Source of the DNA: Patiria pectinifera
Lineage: Eukaryota; Echinodermata; Asteroidea; Valvatida; Asterinidae
DNA length: 64,000 bases
Reading direction: 5' to 3'
Assembly (NCBI GenBank): GCA_029964075.1
Contig: CM057135.1
Span: 1,845,001 to 1,909,000 of the forward strand
Shown: piece after piece, positions 56,029 to 64,000 of the stretch
Numbering within the stretch: the stretch's first letter is position 1
Layout of the letters: each line of letters begins with the position of its first letter
Notes under the pieces: generated by a model
Told to the model about the DNA's origin: nothing
Databases searched by the model: none
The model's input: the letters and a program-made list of their open reading frames with translations, nothing else
Position numbers and translations under genes: made by a program

Positions 56029-56375
56029 CGAACACCACTAGGTCAGTTTATTCTGAATTGTACGAAATGAATTGGTAGGGTGAATGTCAAGACAATAGTC
56101 CCTTACCTTCCTAATTTTAGCTGTGGTTGTATTGTTCATGACTCTGAGTCTGATGAAGCAAATCACCAAATCTTTCTGATCACCAGATCCTAAAAAAATA
56201 GTGTATTAAAACAAAACAAAAATCAGCACTGACAAATGTATGTAGGAAACTACTCCAGTATTACAAAATCAATATTTGTCTACCAAATCTGTAGTCATTA
56301 ATGAACTCGGTCTTCTCACTTTTTCAATATTATTTCCAACTTTTACGGCCTGGTTGGATTGATAGTTTGCACATT
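56029..56375. other. Non-coding, no feature recognised
   Basis: AT-rich, between the split family gene and the LINE 3' end; possibly an intron of the former. Confidence 0.35.
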
Positions 56376-56379
56376 ATAA

Positions 56380-57066
56380 AGTATAATGATAACTTGTTCC
56401 TCGCTTGCGAGGATCGGGGAGGATGGTCTGCCTATCTTTTGCATGCTCGGAGGTGGCTGTAGAGTCCGATCTGTGCGACGCAGACCTTTCCGCATTTGGG
56501 ACAAGGGAAGCCCTGGGCTGAAGATGTCTGAGAGGCAGTCCGCTCCTTTCTTTCAGCAGCTGCTCGTCGGTCATCTTCAAATTATTTCTGGCTGCCTGTG
56601 ATGATGCTGTGGCGCCAACCTACTCTTTTCGTTGCTTCCTGGTGCCACGATTGGTGATGAATGCCAGCTAGTGAAAGCTGCTTCTTGAGCTGTTCCTTGT
56701 AGCGCTTTTTTGGGGGCACCTCGATTTCGCTTTCCTTCGCCGAAGAAGACAGCCTTTAGAAGACGTGAGCTCTCCATCCTTGCGACATGGCCTACCCATC
56801 GCAGCTGGTGCCTAAGTACCATGACTTGGATGCTGGGCAGATGTGCTTTCCTAGCACCTCCTCGTTGGAAATATAGTCCTGCCACTTGATGTTGCGGATG
56901 GTACGCAAGCAGCGTTGGTGGAAGCGCTCGAGCAGCTGCACCTGTTTTCTGTACAACACCCATGTCTCTGCACCACCACAACTGCTCTGTGCACCTTCAG
57001 CTTCGTGGAGAGGCACAAAGAGTGGTTTTGCCACACTCTCTTTTTAGTGAGGTACATTAGTAACAA
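56380..57066 (-). mobile_element. LINE 3' part with C-terminal zinc finger
   Basis: Minus strand: GAETWVLYRKQVQLLERFHQ, IKWQDYISNEEVL, HQLRWVGHVARMESSRLLKA, then FPCPKCGKVCVAQIGLYSHL (a C2H2-type finger) near 56500. This is the standard end of a large LINE family whose 5' half with the same style of endonuclease lies at 58835-61425. Frame changes occur near 56870, 56720 and 56560. Confidence 0.75.
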
Positions 57067-57115
57067 AAATGCTAAGGAAAGTTACACGGTGGACAAAAGC
57101 ACCATTTTTAAACCA

Positions 57116-57226
57116 AAGCATCTTCATGGTATACCTTTTCGAGAAAAAAAAGACGGACGCAAAAAATTGGATAATGGGAAGGGCATGTATGACGTCATTA
57201 TGACGTCATCGGCTAATTATTACATT
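57116..57226. repeat. Direct repeat with tandem CRE words, copy 1
   Basis: aaagcatcttcatggtatac...ataatgggaagggcatgta followed by tgacgtcattatgacgtcat at 57190-57209 and ggctaattatta. Its second copy at 61983-62093 has the same order and orientation, lying outside the far side of the R170 composite. Confidence 0.7.
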
Positions 57227-57237
57227 TACAAATATAC

Positions 57238-58834
57238 TCAGGCAGCTTAGGCCAGCTTTTTGAATGGATGTGGACATTCTGGACAAATGCGCCAAATTTT
57301 CCATACATGCTCCTTATTGCCTTAGCTTTCAATTTTTGATAGGAACCAACTTATCCAATAACAATACGGCGGCCATCTTGAATTTTAAAGATGACTGCCA
57401 TTGAAAATCTATTTTGACCCATATTTCATCTTCTTAGCCACTGCGTATTAAAGTTTTGATGTCTAAACATACACTATCAGGGTCAAGGAATGCAACTGTT
57501 CCATTTGGGAAAGTGTCAAATAATTTATTTGTCCAGATACAGTATTGTTGCCATCTTAATTTTGAAGATTGCCGCCGGCATTAAAAAATACCTGTATTGC
57601 ATCTTTAAGCCACTTAACATTGAAATCTTAGTGTCTAAACATATATTTTCAGGGTCAAAGAACGCAACTGAACCATTTGGGTTAGTGCTATATGGGTAAT
57701 TTGTCCAGATACATTGCAGTGACCATCTTGGATTTTAAAGATGGCTGCCATTGAAAACCTATATCTACCAATATCTGTTCTTCTAAGTCACTTATGATTA
57801 AAATTGTGGCGTCCAAACACAGTGTCAAATGCTCAGTTTGTAAATTGTGGCCATCTTTGATTTTAAAGATGGCCGCCAGATAATAATTGCATTTACTGAT
57901 ATCTCAGCTACTACCCCATATCATATCTCAGTCTAGGTGTCGAAACATACATTTTCAAGGTCAGGAAATACAACTCTTTTATTCAGAAGAGACCAAGATG
58001 ATTTTAGTTATAGGCCTACACACAAAATAGTCAAACTGAAGACAAAATCTCTATCAGAATACCGTTTACATATACTGCAGTCACCGAAAATACTGTATTA
58101 AGCATTAGTAAAACAACATTATGTGCGAATAAATGTCATCACTCACAAAGGTTTACAGATTAAAAGTGCTCGCCCTAATTCTAACAGTTGCAACCGCATA
58201 GTTTATTGCACTTAGCAAGGTGCTGCATATGCACGTCTTGCACCGCATACACTTTGATTCTTGAAGCCACATTAACTAGTTTACTGCAGGCTTTGGAGGC
58301 CACAGGTAGCATGGTCCAGACTAGCCCCATAAATGTGGCCTATTTACTGGACTGCCTCCGTAAACATAGGCCACACATCCACATGTACAAAAACGTGTCG
58401 ACTTTGCCAAATTTTGATTTTCACATTTAGGCTTACTTTGTAGGTTTTTTTTTGCTTTAGAAGCATTCTCACCCTCGATATAGGCTAGTCAGAAAGTGCT
58501 GCCTTTTTCAGATGTCTAATTTTTGTGAAATTTCATGTTGAAATTTTGATACGCAAACATGTGCCAATGTATCTGGAAATTTCACGAAAAATGGACATCT
58601 GAAAAAGGCAGCACTTTCTGATTAGCCTTTTATAGAGGGTGAGAATGCATCTACAGCAAAAAAACCCTACAAAGTAAGCCTAAATGTGAAAATCAAAATT
58701 TGGCCACATTTATGGGGCTAGGTCCAGACAGGAGCCCATTACAGTTTTTGTTCATGTTCGAGTGCCTGATCCTAAACAGGCTTGTCCCCGTTGCTGAAAC
58801 ATCCCTTATCCCTTAGCAACCTGGATTGCGATAT
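57238..58834. repeat. R170 repeat, copy B
   Basis: Starts tcaggcagcttag at 57238, with 170-bp-type units (gtcaaggaatgcaact near 57482; gtcaaagaacgcaact near 57653). The same tail as copy A ends at tagcaacctggattgcga. A 399-bp MITE is inserted at 58322. It faces the inverted copy C at 61426-61917, which ends ctaagctgcctga. Confidence 0.8.
58322..58720. mobile_element. Complete palindromic MITE, 399 bp, 9-bp TSD
   Basis: Ends tagccccataaatgtggcc / ggccacatttatggggcta are perfect inverses. Target duplication ggtccagac lies at 58313-58321 and 58721-58729. Long inner arms (ttcagatgtc..., agtgctgcctttttcag / ctgaaaaaggcagcact) make most of the element a hairpin. Copy A of R170 at 29680 lacks it and shows the empty site. 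Confidence 0.9.
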
Positions 58835-61425
58835 TGGTTTCAAGGGCGTTAGGGCCTAGTGCTTTGTAGATCTCTGCAGGTATGCTGTCCTTCCCTGACG
58901 CTCTGCCGGAGCTGGTCTGGCGGATCACCTTCTTGATCTCGGTCATTGTGGGGGGAGAGTCAAGTTCCTCCACTGCAGGTTGCTGTGGAATCTGGTGAAG
59001 CGCGGCCGGGTCCACGGTTGACGGTCTATTGAGTAGGGTGCTGAAGTGTTCCTTCCAGCGTTCTTGGACCCTGCCTGGTCCTTGATCAGGGTTGCACCGT
59101 CCGAGGACAGCAGTGGTGAGCATACCGAGGTCGAGGGGCCATAGACTGTCTTCAGGGAGCGGAAGAATTTCTTGGTATTATGGGTGTCAGCATACATCTG
59201 GACCTCTTCGGATTTCGCCTGCCACCACTTGTCCTGCATCTCTCGCAGCTCAGCCTGCACCTTCGCCCGGAGGGACTTGAACCTTGCTCTTTTGGGCACT
59301 GAAATGGGATCGTTCTGCCATTCAGTGTAGGCTTTGTTCTTGGCAGAGAGGGCGGTTTGGATATCTTCCTCATTCTCATCAAACCAGTCTTGGTGAGTCC
59401 TTGCTTTCGGGCCGAGCACCTCCTTCGCCGTCTCGGAGACGATGGTCTTGAAGGCAGACCATTTCCCGGTGCTATCACTGTCAGAGGGCGGGCCCTCCTG
59501 AAATTTCTCGTCGAGAGTCTGTTGGAACTTGGCAAGGTAGGACTCGTTCAGCTTGGCAGCGTTGAAGGAGGCTCTGATGGTATTGGGTTTATTTCTGTGT
59601 GGCGGTGGGATGTGAAGGTTCATGACCGATCTCACTAGTCTGTGGTCTGTCCAACACTCAGCACCTCTCATGGCGCGGGTCACGCAGACGTCCCTGATGT
59701 CACGTGGTTTTGTATTTATTCGCCATCCTGAACAAGGTGTTGGTGATGCACAACCCATGTTCCGCACACTTGCTGAGGAGGAGCAGGCCGTTGTCGTTGA
59801 CATTTCCCACACCATGTCGCCCTAGGAATCTCTCCCAGCTGTCGTAGTCCCTGCCCACTCGCGCGTTGAAATCCCCGAGGATGACAAGCTTGCCAGCCTT
59901 GGGGGTGGTCTTGATGGTCTCGTCGAGGAGCTGGTAGAACTGTTCTTTGACCTCATCTGTGCTTGAGAGTGTGGGTGCGTAGACACTAACAATAGTAAGG
60001 TTCCTGTTCTTACTGAGGGGGATGCGAAGCTTCATGAGTCGTTCGCGGATCCCTACTGGAAGCACAGGAAGGTTCTTCACAAGCGTTGACCTAATGGCGA
60101 ATCCTACTCCGTGGATCCGGTCTTCAGCTTGCGGTTTCCCTTTCCAAAAGAAAGTGAATCCACCTCCCTCTTCCTTCAGGGATCCCTCGTCGGCAAAGCG
60201 GGTCTCGCTGCGTGCAGCAATATCGACGCGGTAGCGCTGGAGTTCCCTAGCCACTAGCGCCGTTCTTCTCTCGGGTCTGCTGGTGTTAGCTCGGTCAAGG
60301 AGTGTTCTGACATTCCAGGCTCCCATAATGAGTTTTCTTTTCTTTTTACTTTCTTTATTATTATTTCGACCGCAGATTGGATGAGTCTGTCATCCGCGGT
60401 AAGCTGACCAGACTTAAGAGGGCAAAGCATTTGTTTAGGGTACCTTTTCTAACCCCCTCCCTCATGCGAGGGTGGGCAGTGCTGTCCTAAAGAGGCTGCC
60501 CAGTCGCCCTTGGTGCTGCCGAGCTCTCCTGGTTGCCCTCAAAGTTCAGGAGAAGAGCGACCACTCTCCCAAAGGCCGCCTACGTGCAGGTTTGTGACTA
60601 ACAACTGCCAGTGCTCACCAAACACCTGTTGCCTTAGCCACTCGCCCATCGCCGCAGGACTTTTTAAGGGGACGACAGATCAGTGATGAGTGATGAGTTG
60701 CATAACAGACCTGTGCGTGAATGTTTTATAGTGGGAGAATCGTTGCACGGGGGTAATCCCACTCTCTCGGCCTGGTGAGTCTTGATGCAATGGCACGAAA
60801 AGCCGTTACAATTGGAGACTGCCAGGCTGCAGTGAATGACCAGGACTTACTATGTGTCACGTCCATGCTCTAATGCGCTCCACAAGCACTTGCTGACACC
60901 GCCTTCACGACCGTTGGATCCACTGTTGATCTCATCCGCTCGCTCTGCCGGGAATCAGGCTTCACATGATAGGGCTGACATACCCTAAACCCTTTGAAAC
61001 TACTTTGCCAGGGGTGTGGCCGCTGTCGCATGCAAACAGCTATGAGTATAGACTGCCAGCCAAGGCTAACGAGCTCTACCTGCTCGGGTTTGTGATCAGA
61101 GTTGTCCTTTTCCTAGGCAGACAGCCGTCCTAGGCTAACAAGTTCTACCTACCCGGGTTTGAGATCAGAGTTGTCCCCTCTCCTAGGTGGACTGGCAACC
61201 AAGCCTACGAGCTCCACCTACCCGGAGCACCTGGTTATAGCGCCAGGAACACGCTGACACCGTCTGCCGTTCAGTTAAAACAGGGTTGGCGCGAGAAGGG
61301 AAACCATAACGGCAAGATGTTGCACAGCCTGAATGGGACCGGTGCCGGCCCTTTCAAGTCAAACCATAATGGCAAAAAGGTACATAGCCTGAATCGAGCC
61401 AGTGTTGGTCCTTTTTAGGCAAAAA
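58835..61425 (-). mobile_element. LINE 5' part: 5' UTR, AP endonuclease, start of RT
   Basis: Minus strand: MGAWNVRTLLDRANTSRPER at 60326, VSVYAPTLSSTDEV, KLVILGDFNARVGRD (endonuclease active-site Asp/Asn), and CWTDHRLVRSVMNLHI (terminal His). Then comes the linker with WWQAKSEEVQMYADTHNTKK, and KEHFSTLLNRPS before RT (GKDSIPAEIYKALG). It stops at about 58835 in the R170 tail. The 5' UTR is 60327-61425. A frame change near 59700 joins two long open frames (208 and 290 residues). It is 3'-truncated here; the missing end style is at 56380-57066. Confidence 0.8.
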
Positions 61426-61917
61426 ATGTGGCCGCCGTATTAAGTATCTGGACAAACTGACCATTTGACACGATCCCTAATACATGTAGTACTAACTGAA
61501 ATGGTTGAGTTGTGTTCCATGACCCTGAAAATAGATGTTTAGACACCAAGATTTAGATCCTTAGTTCGGAGATTTAGGTTTTGAATGGCGGGCATGTTTC
61601 AAAAACAAGATGGCCACAATACTGTATTTGGACAAACTAACCACTTTGACACTATCTCAAATGGTACAGTTGTATTCCGCGACCCTGGAAATGTATGTTT
61701 AGACACAAAAACTTTAATTCTAAGTGGCTTAGAAGATGAGATATGGGTAAACAATAGGTTTTCAATGGCCGCCATCTTTAAAATCCAAGATGGCCGCCAT
61801 AATGTCGTTGGATAAGTAGGTTCCATCAAAAATTGAAACAATTGGCATTGAGGAGCATGAATGAAACATTTGGCACTTTTGTCCGGAATGTCCACATCCA
61901 TTCACTAAGCTGCCTGA
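61426..61917. repeat. R170 repeat, copy C, inverted
   Basis: Reverse of copies A and B: ...aatggccgccatctttaaaa, ggataagtaggttccatcaa, tccacatccattcactaagctgcctga ending at 61917. Confidence 0.8.
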
Positions 61918-61982
61918 CTAATATAAATTGATAATAATCTTCAGACTACAAGCATCACAACAACAAATGTGGGATCAAATTA

Positions 61983-62093
61983 AAGCATCTCTATGATTTA
62001 CCTTTTTGAAAAAAAGGTAGGATTCAAACAATTGGATGATGGGAAGGGACATTGATGACGTCATTATGACGTCATGGGCTAATTATTATACAC
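61983..62093. repeat. Direct repeat with tandem CRE words, copy 2
   Basis: Matches 57116-57226; tgacgtcattatgacgtcat at 62056-62075 and ggctaattatta follow. Confidence 0.7.
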
Positions 62094-63150
62094 TTACACA
62101 TTAAAACTGAGAAATTTTAGATAAAACATGAGTAATAAATAAGCCATGGATCTTTTTGTACCTTTAATATACGTTTCTGAGATCAAGGAAATCAATGCAG
62201 TTGCCAATTTTGTTCTTAGACTATCTTTAAAAGATTTAAAATACAAATAGTTTGATAAAATGAGGGATGTTTTCTAATTTAACGTATTAAATTAAACATG
62301 TATGTACATGTACATTACACCCTCACTCCTATCCCCTGTTGTGATCAATGATTCGTTAAAATGCAATGTCTTATGCCATGATTACCTCATAAATGATTAC
62401 ATGTACCTCAAGAATGATGCCACGAGGCAATATTTTCCACAAAAGTTCCTTCCGTCTCTTGGGCTCCGTATTCCACATCAACTGGCAATGCATTTATTGC
62501 CCTAAACCCTTAAGCATTTGCCAGGAATTGAGCATATCCTTCTCCGGCCTTACAATTTAAACCTTTTTGTGGACAACGTCGTTTTTCTGGTGTAGTTTGC
62601 ATGCAGATAATGCAAGCAGTCCAATTCATGATGAATGCCCTGAAATACGATAGTAACAGTTCACAAAAGCACTAAAATATTCAAACCAACTATACATTCC
62701 AATTTTGCAAAATAATACGTTTTGTGGAAGTTTGTAAACTTGCAAAGGTATATTTTACGCGAGATGAATTATATCTACAATTTCTACAAAGACTTCTGTT
62801 CATTTTTACCAAAATCTCTATTAATGAATAAGCAAGACTACAGATGAAGCTTTTTAAAGATTATTTTACTTGCACGATCTCAGCTTTGTGGAAGATAACA
62901 AGAAAGGATAAACTACTCACACAGTGGGCCTTCAGAGATGCTGTGCTCGTGTCACACAGAAGATTATGTCTGGCGGAATCTTTAATAGGATAGACGGTCC
63001 ATCAACGAGAAGGATGGTGCATTTAATCGAGAAACACACTTGTACTTGTGCATCATGGATAATTGTTTGTCTTTTTCACGTCCGAAACTAAAAACCTTAA
63101 CAAACTGCAGGACATGACTTGCTGCACTGGTATTGTGTTTGTAATAGATA
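62094..63150. other. Non-coding, no feature recognised
   Basis: AT-rich with tacatgtacatgta words; no gene or element recognised. Confidence 0.35.
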
Positions 63151-63159
63151 CAGCCCGAT

Positions 63160-63365
63160 AATCCCAAGGTTCTCTAGTCCGAAGGGTCATTAGTCCAAAG
63201 GTTCGTTAATCCAAAGGCACAATAGTCCGAAGGTTCGATAATCCGACGGTTCGATAGTCCGAAGGGCCCATTAGTTTGAAAATAGAATACGGTTAATTAA
63301 TCCGAAGGTACGATAGTCCGAATAGACGATAGTCCGAATCGACAATAAGGTTCGATAGTCCGAAT
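63160..63365. repeat. Minisatellite of ggttcgatagtccgaa units
   Basis: About 11 variants of a 15-18-bp unit (aaggttcgatagtccg, aaaggttcgttaatcc, gtacgatagtccgaat) in one orientation. Spacing is irregular and there is no unique spacer. Confidence 0.85.
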
Positions 63366-63374
63366 TGAAAAAAA

Positions 63375-63760
63375 ATGCATTTTTATTTACTTATTTCTGG
63401 TTATCCTGGGGAGACCTTTCAGTGGAACACTGTTTTTTTTTAAGAAGCCCAGCATTAACAACAAGCATACAATAGTATAAAAATAGAACAGTCAATAAAA
63501 TCATTACAAAGATATAATTACGAAGATTAATACGCAGTAAAATGAGACAAGGTTAATCACGGTTGTTTCATTGGCAGTAAAAAGACAAAAGGAAGACAAA
63601 CATGTATCATATAATATTAATTTGTCGGGTTCGTGTAGAGGTGCTTAAAACTGGCGAGAGTGGGAGGCAACGGATGTTTAAGTGTCGCAGGGAGGTTATT
63701 TTAAAAAAAGAATGAACTCCACGAGACGCAAATTTACGTTTTCCTGATTAGAGTAGTGTT
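63375..63760 (-). mobile_element. LINE 3' end fragment
   Basis: Minus strand encodes fragments like NLPATLKHPLPPTLASFKHL (near 63690) typical of the C-terminus of CR1/L2-type RT proteins, then a UTR and an AT-rich tail (taagtaaataaaaatgca) near 63380. It is 5'-truncated. Confidence 0.5.
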
Positions 63761-63804
63761 CATTCGTTTTGAACGTACTCAAGACGGGAATTTACGTTTC
63801 AGCC

Positions 63805-63900
63805 AATGAAAAGCTTTAATTGCCACGCTCCACCCACAGTTACCGCCCACGTGACCGTCCACCCCTTATAAAAATCCACCATAGATTTACTGTAGTTAAC
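63805..63900 (+). promoter_or_regulatory. Promoter-like block facing the right edge
   Basis: In order: agccaatgaaa (CCAAT), cccacgtgacc (CACGTG E-box), and cttataaaaatcc (TATA-type, about 63867). The spacing is normal for a Pol II core promoter with a start near 63895. No coding sequence before the window ends. Confidence 0.4.
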
Positions 63901-64000
63901 ACTGCAATTAAATTGTAGTTACACTACAGTAAGACTATAATATGAATATAATCAAACCACAGTTTTACCTAGGTCTACTTCATTTTTACCTTGATTTAAC

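Overview
The window is eukaryotic: spliced reading frames with GT..AG introns, long intron-like AT-rich stretches, LINEs, a Penelope-like element, MITEs and two Polintons. The mix (a RAG1-N-terminus-like transposon, GIY-YIG Penelope, short words such as taggcctac and acatgtacatgt) suggests a marine invertebrate, perhaps a deuterostome such as an echinoderm, hemichordate or lancelet. No conserved single-copy host gene fixes the species, so this is inference. Nearly all recognisable coding sequence belongs to mobile elements or to multi-copy families that look element-linked.

Layout. 1-5129 is the end of a Polinton (element 1: a small membrane protein, integrase, protein-primed DNA polymerase B, terminal repeat), inserted into the coding exon of an N-RAG-TP-like DNA transposon whose ten recognisable exons run from 5130 to 9222 on the plus strand. 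10198-10375 is a palindromic element. 10480-12497 is a broken Penelope-like element (minus strand) carrying a 132-bp MITE with telomere-like repeats. 13010-18836 (minus strand) holds five exons of a broken integrase-core-domain gene. 19679-20125 is a TTAA-flanked MITE. 21088-24080 contains a duplicated 660-bp block, one copy of which sits inside an L1-type ORF1. 25370-25985 is a minisatellite. 26273-26971 encodes a zinc finger. 27270-31280 holds two decayed LINE fragments and a 170-bp-period repeat.

31373-35844 and 55558-56028 (minus strand) are parts of one copy of an unnamed metazoan protein family. This copy has been split three times: by a LINE (31926-33654), by a second copy of the 8-bp-TSD MITE (34210-34325), and by a second Polinton (element 2, 35850-55552), which has both terminal inverted repeats and a matching target duplication. 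Element 2 carries polymerase B, an integrase remnant, candidate major capsid protein, packaging ATPase, several small membrane or structural proteins, a TFIIB-like zinc-ribbon protein and a 72-nt tRNA-like Pol III unit. It is itself interrupted by a 3.8-kb insert and by a 1.37-kb duplicated repeat. It is a broken fossil, with roughly ten or more breaks.

56380-61917 is a LINE with a C-terminal zinc finger, tangled with an inverted 170-bp-period repeat and a 399-bp MITE. The right edge (63160-64000) has a minisatellite, a LINE 3' end and a promoter-like block pointing out of the window.

How it fits together: the window is a nest of elements. The reconstructable order is (i) the N-RAG-TP and unnamed-family genes, then (ii) Polintons, LINE and MITE into them, then (iii) smaller repeats into Polinton 2.
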